Part shown: positions 17,600 through 27,448 of the stretch, piece after piece
How the letters are laid out: every line of letters begins with the position of its first letter
How positions within the stretch are numbered: position 1 is the first letter of the stretch
From: Pseudomonas fluorescens
GTDB lineage: Bacteria; Pseudomonadota; Gammaproteobacteria; Pseudomonadales; Pseudomonadaceae
Length of the DNA stretch: 64,000 nt
Assembly (NCBI RefSeq): GCF_902497895.1
Contig: NZ_CABVHQ010000023.1
Coordinates: 22,267-86,266 of the forward strand
Reading direction: 5' to 3'
Position numbers and translations under genes: made by a program
Notes under the pieces: model-generated
The model's database searches: none
The model's input: only the letters and a program-made list of their open reading frames with translations
What the model was told of the DNA's origin: nothing

Positions 17600-19635
17600 T
17601 GAACATCCAAGCGCTGATTGGATCCGCGCCAACATTTTTGCTCATTGTGGCCTCCATCCTGGTCATTCTTGTCGTCGCATTCATCCTCTTTTTTCTGGTT
17701 CCTGGGGTGCTGCATTGGTTTCGATTATTACGAATACAGCGGCGTATAGCGAAGTTTTCATCTCAAAACAGCGCTGCCGAGTTCAAGAAGGTGTTCGCGG
17801 GGGATAAGCGGTTATCCCATCTGTGGAAGGAATATCAGGACTCCCTTCATTTCCAACACGAAGACCGCGACGGTCAGGCCGTTGTCTCTGCAGTGAGAGC
17901 TACTGTGCCGGCGGAGCTCTTCTTCAACAGTCAGTTCGTTGTAGATAGCCGCCTGCGATCTGAGTTCTTTAAACACCTGCCGGGGTTATTCACTGGTATC
18001 GGAATTATTGGAACATTCTCTGGTTTGATCGAAGGGCTACGGCAGTTCCAAGTGAGCGAGAACGCAGCGACGGTTCGCTCCAGCCTTGAGACGCTGATGC
18101 ATCTTGTTGGCGAGGCGTTCCTGATCTCCGCTGCAGCAATTACTGCGGCCATGCTGGTGACGTTGCTTGAGAAGCTCCTCCTTGCATCTCTGTACCGCCG
18201 CACTGAAGAAATCTCGCATGACATCGATGCCCGTTTCGACTCTGGTGCGGGGGAAGAATACCTTTCCAGACTGGTCAAAGCGTCGGAAGACTCTGCCAGC
18301 CAATCCAAAATTCTAAAAGATGCTTTGGTCACGGAATTGGGCGAGTTACTGCGAGAGCTTACCAACGCTCAGATCGCGTCGTCGAAGGAGCAACAAACAC
18401 TACTGGTTGACCGACTCACGGAAGCGTCACGGCGGGACAACGAGGCTCTGGGCGCTACCATTGTAGAAGGCATTCAACAGAGTTTGAGAGGCCCGCTGCA
18501 GGATATTGCCGAGACCGTGAAATCCGCCAGCGGAGATCAGAGCGCAACGGCGGCACGGATGCTACAAGATGTGATGACGAGCTTCAGCCAACGCCTGAAC
18601 GACCTGTTCGGTGGACAGATCTCAGGACTGAGCGACTTAAACCAGCAAACGGCTCGAAGCATTCAGGATGCGGTCGTTACGCTGAAGTCACTAGTTGAAA
18701 ACATTGAGGAGTCCAGTCGCCGATCAACGGACTCTATGGCAGATCGTATGGCGCAAGCCATCGAGAAGATGGAGGTTCGGCAGGACGCGATGAATGAACA
18801 GTCTGCCGAATTCGTCGAGCAAATCCGCCAATTGGTCTCTACCTCTCAGTCCGAAACCAGCCAGAAACTTCAGACCACTTTAGAAACCATAGGCACACAA
18901 GTTGCCGGTATGCTCGCAACGCTGAGCGAAACTCAAGAGCATGTGTTCGAAGGCAATCGGGCTCGCGAGCAATCCATGGCCGAACGTGCACAAAGTGCCG
19001 TTGATGGGATGTCGGCGTCGGTCGAGGTCGCCATCAAGGAGATGAGCGTGGCATCGACCCATATGGCGCAGAATGTGGCCGCTCTGACTCAGGCGACTAG
19101 TAGCTCCATCGGCAAGATGGAAACCAGTGCTGAGCTACTTGGCGCTGCCTCGAAGGATTTTGCATTAGCGGGTGAACGTGTCGCCGGTGTCATGGAACAT
19201 GCCGCTGACGTTTCCGTGAAGCTGTCGGAAACCTCGAACTCCCTCAACGCCGGTGCTTCGACGATGCAAGAACTGCTGCGCGACTACCGGGCGCAGCGTG
19301 AAGCGGTGGTATCGATGCTCACCGAACTACGCGCCACGGTCGAAGTCGCTCGTAAGGAAGCGACATTAACCGCCGACATTCTCAATCGCATCGAGGGGTC
19401 TGCGAACCGGCTGGCTTTAGCCCAGAAGCAGGCGGATGAATATCTCGATGGAGTCAGTCGTGTGCTCGGTGATGCTCACGCATCGTTCTCTACGGAGGTC
19501 AAACGCACGCTGGACAAGGCGAACCACGAGTTCCACACCAAACTCTCTGCTGCGGTGGGCATGTTGTCGGGAACGCTTGTAGAGCTTGAGTTGACTCTCG
19601 CATCAATGGACAGTCTGACATCGGTTAGGAGGTAA
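17599..19635 (+). CDS. zorA: Zorya anti-phage system protein ZorA (MotA/ExbB-like ion channel with long tail)
   Basis: A 678-aa protein starting at GTG 17599, with GGAGAG 8-9 nt upstream. There is an N-terminal membrane segment at about residues 8-38, then a cytoplasmic loop, then two more membrane segments: the glycine-rich FTGIGIIGTFSGLIEG and the ISAAAITAAMLVTLL helix. This is the MotA/TolQ/ExbB layout. The remaining 450 residues are long charged helices forming the cytoplasmic tail seen in ZorA. With ZorB it forms a proton-driven inner-membrane rotary complex that senses phage entry and signals to the cytoplasmic effectors. It is the first canonical gene of the operon, 3 bp before zorB. 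Confidence 0.93.
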   Translation: MNIQALIGSAPTFLLIVASILVILVVAFILFFLVPGVLHWFRLLRIQRRIAKFSSQNSAAEFKKVFAGDKRLSHLWKEYQDSLHFQHEDRDGQAVVSAVRATVPAELFFNSQFVVDSRLRSEFFKHLPGLFTGIGIIGTFSGLIEGLRQFQVSENAATVRSSLETLMHLVGEAFLISAAAITAAMLVTLLEKLLLASLYRRTEEISHDIDARFDSGAGEEYLSRLVKASEDSASQSKILKDALVTELGELLRELTNAQIASSKEQQTLLVDRLTEASRRDNEALGATIVEGIQQSLRGPLQDIAETVKSASGDQSATAARMLQDVMTSFSQRLNDLFGGQISGLSDLNQQTARSIQDAVVTLKSLVENIEESSRRSTDSMADRMAQAIEKMEVRQDAMNEQSAEFVEQIRQLVSTSQSETSQKLQTTLETIGTQVAGMLATLSETQEHVFEGNRAREQSMAERAQSAVDGMSASVEVAIKEMSVASTHMAQNVAALTQATSSSIGKMETSAELLGAASKDFALAGERVAGVMEHAADVSVKLSETSNSLNAGASTMQELLRDYRAQREAVVSMLTELRATVEVARKEATLTADILNRIEGSANRLALAQKQADEYLDGVSRVLGDAHASFSTEVKRTLDKANHEFHTKLSAAVGMLSGTLVELELTLASMDSLTSVRR

Positions 19636-19638
19636 GCG

Positions 19639-20349
19639 ATGCTCGGTGCCAAGATTGTCATTAAACGCGGGGGGAAAGACGAGGCAGAGAAACCATTTTG
19701 GATTTCGTTTGCCGATCTGATGACTGCGCTCATGGTTTTGTTCCTCGTCGTGATGGGGGTGGCGTTACTGGCCGTCACCAAAAACGTCACCGAGCGCGAG
19801 AAACAGGAAGAATTGCATCGCCAGGATATCGAACTCATCCTGGAGCGTTTCACCGAAGCGGCCAAACGCTATGACGGAATAAAGATCGACAAGGAGCGGC
19901 GGGTAATCGACTTCGGTGACCGGGCTCGCTTCGCATTCGGTAAGTCCAACTTGTCAGTGGATCAGGAAAGCGTCTTGCGTCAGTTCGTTCCTGAGATCCT
20001 GACCCTTGCAAATGACGAGCTCGGAAAGCGTGTGCTCAAGCGAGTAGTGGTGGAAGGATATACCGATAAGAAGGGCTCATACCTTAGCAACCTCAATCTG
20101 AGCCTACAGCGTAGCCAGCGCGTGCTCTGCACGATGTTCACAAATTCAGGCCCCAACTTACTGAGTAATACACAGAAGCTGGATGTACGCAGTCTGTTTC
20201 TTGTTGGCGGCTATTCATACAATGCAGGCAAGGACAGTGACGAAGAGAGCCGCCGTGTTGAGATGCGCATCGAGTTTCTAGGTATTGGCGAACAACGTGC
20301 CGGTGCTGGTGCTGCTTCCGAAAACTTCGGGGAATGTGCATTGCGATGA
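19639..20349 (+). CDS. zorB: Zorya protein ZorB (MotB-like, OmpA domain)
   Basis: A 236-aa protein with a short cytoplasmic N-terminus, one membrane helix (FADLMTALMVLFLVVMGVALL) carrying the conserved ion-binding Asp26, and a periplasmic OmpA-like peptidoglycan-binding domain (VVVEGYTDKKGSY... LSLQRSQRV). The aspartate and its place in the helix match the MotB/ExbD proton path. It anchors the ZorAB complex to the cell wall. Its stop overlaps the zorC start (ATGA). Confidence 0.94.
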   Translation: MLGAKIVIKRGGKDEAEKPFWISFADLMTALMVLFLVVMGVALLAVTKNVTEREKQEELHRQDIELILERFTEAAKRYDGIKIDKERRVIDFGDRARFAFGKSNLSVDQESVLRQFVPEILTLANDELGKRVLKRVVVEGYTDKKGSYLSNLNLSLQRSQRVLCTMFTNSGPNLLSNTQKLDVRSLFLVGGYSYNAGKDSDEESRRVEMRIEFLGIGEQRAGAGAASENFGECALR

Positions 20350-22001
20350 GCAAGCTCGATCATCTGGTAGCGCTATTGCAGGTTGGCACCCAAGAAGGTG
20401 CCAAGCCGATGCTGGCCTTCTCTGGAATGGATGATGTCCTAGAGGAGATGGCTTCCCGTGCGAAGTCGAAAACTACAAGGTCGGTCTCGGAGGATCATCA
20501 GCTCGAAGCAGTGCGTCGCTTCTGGGACAGTAAGGAAGTGCCTTCTTTCCGGGACGCCTATTTGCTCTCATGGGGGTTATGTCTGCCACACCATCCGATG
20601 GAGCCGTGTGTACTCGAAGATCGCCCTCGATTCCACCAGTTTCTAGATAGCTTGGATAGCTGTAATTTCAAGCCTCCAGCGTACCGCCGCTGCTACCAGG
20701 GACTGGTTAAGAGCTACTTCACCTACGACGCTCTGTCAGACTCGGTTCCACCCGCTGGACGCAATAACTGGAAAATTCTTCGCGATTACCTGCGTGACCG
20801 AAATAACTTGATTCGCGATGCTCAGATCAACCCTGAGTGGGTCGAAACGGCAATTGGAAATCGACAGCTATTTGGCGAAAGCCCTTGCGAGCCCTACGTT
20901 GAAGCACTGTTGAGGGGCGATGCTGGTTCGATAGACCACCTATGCGAACAACTCGGAATCGGCAAAGCTTCTTGGTTTCTTCGAGAGCTTGTACTCGCAC
21001 AGGTGCGTGGGGCGACTCAGCTTGGTCACGAGCAGTTCAAGGAGCTTATGCCGCGCCTTCTGGAATTGTTGGCCAAAAATGTGGTGCTACGCGATAGAGG
21101 TATCGCCTTGATCCTGGATCGCTATGTGAATGTTCCGGGAGCGCAACTGCATCAGGGTCTTCGGGAGGCTTCGGTTCAGTGGTGGGGCAATCCATGGCTG
21201 CCTTCGAACGAGACACGCTGGGGTGCTGTCGTTCCCGCAGCGCGAACGATGGTCGCCAATTGGCTCAAGCTTGAATTCATCGAGGCGTTCTTCACGAAAC
21301 TTGCCGAGGATGGACTTGGGGATCGCCGGCGCATGGAGTTCTGGAAGCGCTACGTCAATGCAATGCAGCATATCGAGTTTGCACTAGGTTCGACTGCTAG
21401 GAGTTCACGTGAGAGGGACTTCGTTATGCTACGCGACAAAATGAAGGGGCTCATCTGCGATCTGGATGCATCGGGTGCGAACAACGCTTTCATCATGAGA
21501 ATGGGCAATCTGGTCGTAGTCGAATTCAGTGGTATGGGGAACGCACTGTATGGCTACGACGCTAGCAAATCATTGCCGTTTGATTCAACAAAAACTCTTC
21601 GCCTAGCAATTAACGCCCCGAATTCCCTAAAGCATAAGTCGCCCCGCAGAGTATTGTGGTTTCAGCATCAAGACGGAATACGTGGTTGGGCAAAATGGGA
21701 GCAAATGTTTGAGGCAACGATGAAGCAAGAGTTCGGCATAAAACCTGAGGCTGATGTCTCGGATACCCCGCCAATTGCTCATTCCAGCCGTTCCAACTCG
21801 ACTGCCCATAGTCGTGAGGCACAGCTGTACAGCCGCACAGTGCTAGATAGGTTCGTAAAAGAGCACGGTTTTCATATTGAGGACAAAACTCTTCAAGGCG
21901 GCTGCCTTTGGGTGCGGGCTGATGTGGATGACTTACATGTCTCTGGGGTTCTGACTCATTGGGGGTTCCGTTACAAGGCCGGAAAGGGTTGGTGGAAGTA
22001 A
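20346..22001 (+). CDS. zorC: Zorya type I protein ZorC (EH_Signature domain)
   Basis: A 551-aa protein starting at ATG 20346, overlapping the zorB stop. It is predominantly helical, and its central region is consistent with the EH_Signature domain that defines type I Zorya. The C-terminal 130 residues include a more variable, serine-rich link followed by a small globular end. ZorC works with ZorD as the DNA-binding part of the cytoplasmic effector. I see no nuclease motif. The assignment rests on its place between zorB and the SNF2 gene, and on length. Confidence 0.88.
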   Translation: MSKLDHLVALLQVGTQEGAKPMLAFSGMDDVLEEMASRAKSKTTRSVSEDHQLEAVRRFWDSKEVPSFRDAYLLSWGLCLPHHPMEPCVLEDRPRFHQFLDSLDSCNFKPPAYRRCYQGLVKSYFTYDALSDSVPPAGRNNWKILRDYLRDRNNLIRDAQINPEWVETAIGNRQLFGESPCEPYVEALLRGDAGSIDHLCEQLGIGKASWFLRELVLAQVRGATQLGHEQFKELMPRLLELLAKNVVLRDRGIALILDRYVNVPGAQLHQGLREASVQWWGNPWLPSNETRWGAVVPAARTMVANWLKLEFIEAFFTKLAEDGLGDRRRMEFWKRYVNAMQHIEFALGSTARSSRERDFVMLRDKMKGLICDLDASGANNAFIMRMGNLVVVEFSGMGNALYGYDASKSLPFDSTKTLRLAINAPNSLKHKSPRRVLWFQHQDGIRGWAKWEQMFEATMKQEFGIKPEADVSDTPPIAHSSRSNSTAHSREAQLYSRTVLDRFVKEHGFHIEDKTLQGGCLWVRADVDDLHVSGVLTHWGFRYKAGKGWWK

Positions 22002-22012
22002 GGAGGGATCGA

Positions 22013-25000
22013 ATGCTCAAGATCTTCAGGAAGTCGAAAGAATCCAGTAACGCCGCATACTGGAGCAGGCGTTGGTCACCCGCTGGGATAGTGCTTACTC
22101 GTGTCGAGGGGCAAGGCAGTATTCGGGTCGAAAGCTCGCTGCTGAACGGCTTCCTGACTCAGCTTGCCGATGACGGATTAGTGCTAGATACAGCGGATGG
22201 CTTCCTGCTCGGATGGGACGCGTTTTATACAGCGACCGGTCGACCCGAGTATGCGGCGTTGTCTGAACTGCTCATGCTGCCTCCGCGCACTGCGGCCAGG
22301 CAATTGCTTCGAAGCAACCAGTCGTTGACTGATCGGGACTTCTCGGTGGTGGTCGCCGGTTGGCAATCCGTCGATGGGAGGGCATCTCAATGGGAAACGA
22401 CCGGCCCGTTGATGTCGCGTGACGAGTTGGTCGAAATGATGAGCTCGGAGCAGTGGCAACTCTTCAAGGAAGTGATTAGCTTCGCAAGGCGCTCTGAAGA
22501 TGAGCGGGACGATCTATCCCACCGCCAAGCCTGGAGCCGGATTCGGTCTTTGGCGTTGGCCGCCAATGCGCGTCTAGATGATTTCCTATATCGCTCAGTT
22601 GTCCTGGCGCCGGAGAAGCTGGAGATCGGTCTGCGGCATTCTGATGCGGTGGCCGATGATCGAGTGGTCGAGATAGAACCCGGCTTTTCTGGTGCGCCAC
22701 CCGGCTGGTTGGAGGCGTTCGACCGCAGCCGCGATGTGCGGGATCGCTACGACATCGTTACCCCAGACGGCATCGTACAGGTGCTTGTGACCCCCAAAGT
22801 GCGTACTGTCCTCCAGGAGATCAAGCGCCTGCCTGGTCGGCGAGTCGCAGGCTCCCGTGCCCAGGCTTTTTTACTCAATCCCTACGCCACCTTGGGTGAC
22901 GATGCGGTTGATGTCATCGTCGAGTCCCAATTCGAGCAGGCGCGGGAGGCGGCGGGACTCGACTACGAGCGGTTCGTGCCAACCTTCGAGCGGGACACTT
23001 CGGGATATCCGCTTCGTACCGGACTGCTTGTCGAAACCGCCAGTCTAAGTGGCCCCACCTCATCTGAAACCCATTGGCTGGATGATGATACGTTGTCTTC
23101 GTTCATACACATTGCGGATCGTGCATTCAGCCTGGGCTACCAACTGATCAGCTGGAATGGTTATGAACTGGAGATACAGGGCGATACACCGCGTCATATC
23201 GAAGAACTGAAAATCGCCTTACAGCAAAGGCGGGCACCACCCATCCTTGTTTCCTATGCTCAAGTTCACGACCTCAGTGGCTACTCATCACGCATCGAAG
23301 CCATTGGCGTTGAGAAACCGTACTACTCGCCCTATATCGCCAAGAAAAAAGATGATGAGGGCTGGTTTCCAGAAAACGTCATACCCGTTGTGGTCTATCT
23401 ACCGAATGGTGCCACCGAACCGTTTGCGGTTCCCATCGATAGGAAGGCCATCGAAAGGTTGGAGGAAGCTGTCAAGAAAGCTAGGACAGCAGGTGAGGAA
23501 ACTGTTCACCCATCGTGGCTACCTACAGCAATCCCACTTGAGGAGGCGGAGCGGATCACCGATACCTTCAAGGAGGTCTTCAAGGAGCTTGATGGGGGTA
23601 CATTCGATCCAGGAAAAAATCGTCGTCCCTCCAGGAGTTCTGATCAGGTCGCCCACAAGCAACTTATCTTGAGGGCAAATATTCAGTCGCTCGATTACGA
23701 GGAATTGCGCCGCGAAGCGCTTGAAGCTGTCCCTGCGCAACCCCAGTTGCCTAAAGCCATCCGTGCCAAGTTCTCTCTGCTTCCTCATCAGCGAGCAGGG
23801 CTGGCATGGATGCAGCACTTGTATGACTTGCAGGCCGAGTACCAGGTGCGCGGCGCGGTGTTGGCTGACGATATGGGGCTTGGCAAGACCTTCCAGCTCT
23901 TGGCCTTGATGGCTTATCTCATCGAACGCGATCCAGGTATCGAACCGATGCTGGTGGTAGCACCCGTCTCGTTGCTGGAGAACTGGGAGGAAGAAGCAGA
24001 GAAGTTCTTTGAGCCTGGCACCTTTTCTGTCCTGATGGCTTATGGTGACTCACTCACGCCGTTACGCGTACCGCGCGCTCAAGTTGATCAGCGACTGCAA
24101 TCTGAAGACGGGCTGGTTAAGTTTCTGACGCCGAACTGGGTAGGCCACGCCAAGATTGTGTTGACAACCTATGAGACGCTTCGTGACCTTGAATTTTCAT
24201 TTGCCTCGCAGAAATGGTCACTCATGGTGTGCGACGAGGCCCAACGCATCAAAAATCCTGCTGCAATGGTCACTCGAGCAGCGAAGAAACAGCAGGTTGG
24301 ATTCAAGATCGCTTGCACAGGAACGCCGGTGGAAAACACGCTGGCTGACATATGGTGCTTGTTCGATTATGTCCAGCCAGGCCTGCTCGGTGCGCTGAAT
24401 GACTTTGGTCAGCGGTATCGCAAGCCTATTGAAGCGAAGACCGACGAAGAAAATGCGCGTGTTGATGAACTGCGCGCCCGTATTGCGCCGCAAATACTGC
24501 GCCGGCTAAAGGTTGACGTGGCTAAGGATTTGCCTAGGAAGATCATCGTCGAAGAATGTCGCAGTCTTCGGCTCTCGGACATGCAACGTAACCTCTATAC
24601 CAAGGCGGTGGAGAGCTTTAAGGGACGTGCCGATGCTAAATCTCCATCGCCGTTTAAGAATCACTTGGGCCTGCTGCACTACCTCCGTCTGATCTGTACG
24701 GATCCGCGACAACATGGTCTGAATGTCTTTAAACCGGAGCCCACCCACGAGTACCGCCGCAAGGCTCCGAAGCTCGACTGGCTTCTGACTCAGTTGCTGG
24801 ACATCAAGACCAAAGGCGAGAAGGCCATCGTATTCTGCGAATTCCGAGAGATCCAGCGACTACTTCAGCACTATATTGAAACGGAATTTGGCTACAAACC
24901 TGACATTATCAATGGTGATACCAGCGCATCGACGAGGCACGCCGATAGTCGCCAAAAGCGCATCAAGGCGTTCCAGGAGTCAGGTGGGTTCGGCGTGCTG

Positions 25001-25774
25001 ATTCTCTCTCCAGTGGCGGTTGGCTTCGGAGTGAACATCCAGGCCGCGAACCATGTCGTGCACTACACCCGTACTTGGAATCCCGCAAAGGAAGATCAGG
25101 CGACAGATCGGGCTTATCGAATCGGCCAGAAGAAAGATGTCTATGTGTATTACCCCGTTGTACGGGCGGATGACTTCACGACCTTCGATGTCAAACTAGA
25201 TCAGTTGCTTGCCTACAAGCGCGGATTGGCAGAGGACATGCTCAATGGCGCCGGTGATGTCAGCCCAGGCGACTTCAACTTAGCGGATGTAGTGCCGAAC
25301 GCCGATCAAGAGGGTATCGACGAGCGTGTCGATCTCGACATGGCGCTGCGTATGGGGTGGCAGCATTTCGAATGTCTAGCCGGTGTGCTGTGGGCTAAGC
25401 GCGGTTACTCGTGCTACCGAACTCCAGGTAGCAACGACAACGGCGTGGATATGGTGGCCCTAAGGGAAGGGAAGGGCCAGTTGGTGCAGGCAAAAACCAG
25501 CGGCACGGACGGTGCCATGTTGAGCTGGGAGGCCGTTAAAGACGTGGTGACAGGTGAGGCCTTCTATAAGCGTCGCCACCCCAACGTGGTTTTTGAAAAG
25601 GTTTGCTTCACGAATCAGTTCTTTAATCGTCAGGCTCATGAACATGCCGGGTTGAATTCGGTAGAGCTGCTAGATCAGAACAGCCTCAAAGAACTATTAG
25701 AAAGTTATCCCGTCACGATGCTAGAAGTGGAGAAGATGCTGTATTCCGAGTGGCGGCAAACTGATCCTGTATAG
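22013..25774 (+). CDS. zorD: Zorya type I effector ZorD (SNF2 helicase with Mrr-like nuclease domain)
   Basis: A 1253-aa protein starting at ATG 22013, preceded by a strong AAGGAGGG. The N-terminal 580 residues are an unassigned regulatory region. The SNF2 motor follows: Walker A DDMGLGKT near residue 620, DEAQ near 741, and motif VI DRAYRIGQ near 1040. The C-terminal 120 residues form an Mrr-like nuclease, with GVD near 1144 and QAK near 1160 as catalytic Asp and Gln-x-Lys. ZorD degrades invading DNA when the membrane complex is triggered. The operon is complete and shows no inactivating mutation. Confidence 0.93.
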   Translation: MLKIFRKSKESSNAAYWSRRWSPAGIVLTRVEGQGSIRVESSLLNGFLTQLADDGLVLDTADGFLLGWDAFYTATGRPEYAALSELLMLPPRTAARQLLRSNQSLTDRDFSVVVAGWQSVDGRASQWETTGPLMSRDELVEMMSSEQWQLFKEVISFARRSEDERDDLSHRQAWSRIRSLALAANARLDDFLYRSVVLAPEKLEIGLRHSDAVADDRVVEIEPGFSGAPPGWLEAFDRSRDVRDRYDIVTPDGIVQVLVTPKVRTVLQEIKRLPGRRVAGSRAQAFLLNPYATLGDDAVDVIVESQFEQAREAAGLDYERFVPTFERDTSGYPLRTGLLVETASLSGPTSSETHWLDDDTLSSFIHIADRAFSLGYQLISWNGYELEIQGDTPRHIEELKIALQQRRAPPILVSYAQVHDLSGYSSRIEAIGVEKPYYSPYIAKKKDDEGWFPENVIPVVVYLPNGATEPFAVPIDRKAIERLEEAVKKARTAGEETVHPSWLPTAIPLEEAERITDTFKEVFKELDGGTFDPGKNRRPSRSSDQVAHKQLILRANIQSLDYEELRREALEAVPAQPQLPKAIRAKFSLLPHQRAGLAWMQHLYDLQAEYQVRGAVLADDMGLGKTFQLLALMAYLIERDPGIEPMLVVAPVSLLENWEEEAEKFFEPGTFSVLMAYGDSLTPLRVPRAQVDQRLQSEDGLVKFLTPNWVGHAKIVLTTYETLRDLEFSFASQKWSLMVCDEAQRIKNPAAMVTRAAKKQQVGFKIACTGTPVENTLADIWCLFDYVQPGLLGALNDFGQRYRKPIEAKTDEENARVDELRARIAPQILRRLKVDVAKDLPRKIIVEECRSLRLSDMQRNLYTKAVESFKGRADAKSPSPFKNHLGLLHYLRLICTDPRQHGLNVFKPEPTHEYRRKAPKLDWLLTQLLDIKTKGEKAIVFCEFREIQRLLQHYIETEFGYKPDIINGDTSASTRHADSRQKRIKAFQESGGFGVLILSPVAVGFGVNIQAANHVVHYTRTWNPAKEDQATDRAYRIGQKKDVYVYYPVVRADDFTTFDVKLDQLLAYKRGLAEDMLNGAGDVSPGDFNLADVVPNADQEGIDERVDLDMALRMGWQHFECLAGVLWAKRGYSCYRTPGSNDNGVDMVALREGKGQLVQAKTSGTDGAMLSWEAVKDVVTGEAFYKRRHPNVVFEKVCFTNQFFNRQAHEHAGLNSVELLDQNSLKELLESYPVTMLEVEKMLYSEWRQTDPV

Positions 25775-25802
25775 CGCCAGGAATTGAAGCAGGTGACCAC
25801 CT

Positions 25803-26105
25803 ATGCGCCAGGCGCTATTCGGCTCTTCAATCCAACCCGTACCTGAGTCACCACCGAAAATACTTGAGCCAGAGGTTGTCGCAAAGCCGCAGCCTAGCCC
25901 AAAGCTCCGCTCGGTTGCTAGGCCGTTTTCGCCGAAGCTTAGGGTGGTGCTGCACGTTACAAAGGAGTTTGAAGGCGACGTAGAGGTGTTCATTCATGAT
26001 GCGAATACACTGAGCACCCTTGACGCGGAACAAGAGGCGAAGAGGGAGGCCAGAAATAAGAAGTACAGGTATTTCGAGGTGGTGTCCGTCAAACCTATCC
26101 CGTAA
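25803..26105 (+). CDS. small unknown protein, paralogue of the gene at 60,729-61,058
   Basis: A 100-aa protein 28 bp after zorD. It shares most of its length with a second gene near tRNA-Pro: the start MRQALFG against MREALFG, a proline-rich linker, then a near-identical C-terminal domain of about 55 residues (SPKLRVVLHVTKEFEGDVEVF, broken here for length, and ending SVKPIP). The conserved part looks like a small alpha/beta domain with a charged helix. The other copy has nine more N-terminal residues before this methionine. Function unknown; it may travel with mobile DNA. Confidence 0.7.
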   Translation: MRQALFGSSIQPVPESPPKILEPEVVAKPQPSPKLRSVARPFSPKLRVVLHVTKEFEGDVEVFIHDANTLSTLDAEQEAKREARNKKYRYFEVVSVKPIP

Positions 26106-26230
26106 CAGGTATAGCCTGCGCGCTTCATGCACTCGAATCGCTCCGCTCTATTCAAGGCTGGCATGGGGGTCGATAGTGGCGCAAGGACGCCTATACTCCG
26201 CTGGCAAACTAATCGGAAGTGGTGGATTTG

Positions 26231-26461
26231 ATGAACAAGGATAGAAATAGCAGGGAAGACCAGAGCCTGGGCGACAAGATGAAGGCAGGCGAGCCGCTGA
26301 TGGAGCGTGCAACGCAGGCATTACGCCGATACCACGAAGCACAAGAGACGCAGCCCGTGCGAGAAGTGGAGAAGCTGCGCGTCGAGGCGGAAGCGCTGTT
26401 CGCTGCTGTTCACGAGTATCAGCGCCAAGCCCTTGGCGGGCCTTCACCACGGTTGCATTGA
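26231..26461 (+). CDS. small unknown helical protein
   Basis: A 76-aa charged, helical protein starting at ATG 26231 (MNKDRNSRED...), with a weak GGTGG site. A GTG at 26219 is an alternative start. It has a coiled-coil-like centre (PVREVEKLRVEAEALFAAV) and no cysteine. Similar short proteins are annotated as hypothetical in pseudomonads. It is separated from the previous gene by 125 bp. Confidence 0.5.
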   Translation: MNKDRNSREDQSLGDKMKAGEPLMERATQALRRYHEAQETQPVREVEKLRVEAEALFAAVHEYQRQALGGPSPRLH

Positions 26462-26561
26462 GCGAAACCTACGATAGTGAATCTCGTCTCAAGCCGAATG
26501 GCGTGAAGAAGGTTTACTACGAGGATTGCATCAAGCACGAGCTAGCGAGTAGATGATGGGG

Positions 26562-26888
26562 TCAGAGCATATTTAGCAGGCGCTCAAGCTGCTCACGCTC
26601 CCAAGCACTTAGTAGGTCGACGGGATCAGTGCCATAACGCTGCCAATCTTCAAGAGTCCCGACACGCCCGTCAGGCGACTTGCAATTCTCGCAGTAATCC
26701 AGGATGTCACAGTCATTGAAAAGTGTGAGCCGCCATCCATCGATCTCAACAGGCATAAGGCCGTTGTAGATTTCATTCCAAGACTGAGTGCATGCTCTCA
26801 TCATGATGCGTGTACCGAGCGCGACGTCCTTCAGCACCTGGTAGACCTCGCGGGCGGTGAGTAAGGATTTTGTGTTCAAATTTTCCAT
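26562..26888 (-). CDS. unknown 108-aa Pseudomonas-type protein (DUF7693-like)
   Basis: I chose ATG 26888 (MENLNTKSLLTAREVY...); the frame extends to 26930. The layout LTAREVYQVLKDVALG, then EIDGWRLTLFNDCDILDYC, then LEDWQRYGTDPVDLLS and a terminal LERLL is one I recognise from short pseudomonad proteins of unknown function, probably DUF7693. A pair of cysteines (DYCENC) may bind metal. Present in both core and accessory regions in the genus. Function unknown. Confidence 0.6.
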   Translation of the reverse strand: MENLNTKSLLTAREVYQVLKDVALGTRIMMRACTQSWNEIYNGLMPVEIDGWRLTLFNDCDILDYCENCKSPDGRVGTLEDWQRYGTDPVDLLSAWEREQLERLLNML

Positions 26889-27046
26889 CGTCTTTATTTC
26901 CGATACTCGTCTTGAGGTGTCCAAAATCATTAGGCCAGTTCAATGTGACGCCGCTGAGGGTTCATCATTACTCGCAAATGACGCCACAACCGGATGAACT
27001 ACGAAGGCGTTTGAGGACTTCAGGTACAAGGAACTACGGGATGAAA

Positions 27047-27406
27047 TCACAACCCAAGATCGAGTTGCATACGCCACTCAAGTAAGTTTTCTGGCAATAC
27101 ATCCGGAGGCAAAGTTTGGACGATGCCTCGCAAGAGGTGACCGGAATGGCAGTGAAGTATCGCGACTTTACTCGGGTCATCCCCAAAAAACGCTAGCTCT
27201 GCTCCCGCCTGGCGCTGGCCCTTGCGCAGGGCTTCTAATGCCTCCGCGCCGAGCCATTCGAGGCGTAGAAATCCATACATGTTCACCGCGCGTGCCCTCA
27301 CATGACTCTTTAGCCGTTCAGCCACAAACTGCTCCAAGCCTTGCGCGCCGAGTGTGGCCACAGCCAATTGCCAAAGCTGCCCTTCGAGAGGGGTCGTGAT
27401 CTTCAT
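27047..27406 (-). CDS. unknown 119-aa protein
   Basis: Starts at ATG 27406, 42 bp after the stop of the small gene at 27,449-27,643, in the same direction, so the two are probably co-transcribed. It is helical at the N-terminus (LWQLAVATLGAQGLEQFVAERL) and has a His-x-His cluster (LHCHSGHLL) in the C-terminal third. No signal peptide. No family recognised. Confidence 0.5.
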   Translation of the reverse strand: MKITTPLEGQLWQLAVATLGAQGLEQFVAERLKSHVRARAVNMYGFLRLEWLGAEALEALRKGQRQAGAELAFFGDDPSKVAILHCHSGHLLRGIVQTLPPDVLPENLLEWRMQLDLGL

Positions 27407-27448
27407 ACACCCGCCAGAATGATGATGTGCTTGAGCTCCCGTTTCGAC

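Noticed and set aside
26458..26556. 32-codon ORF from TTG overlapping the stop of the 76-aa gene
   Set aside because: Protein-like text (VKKVYYEDCIKHE), but no start context and no relative I know.
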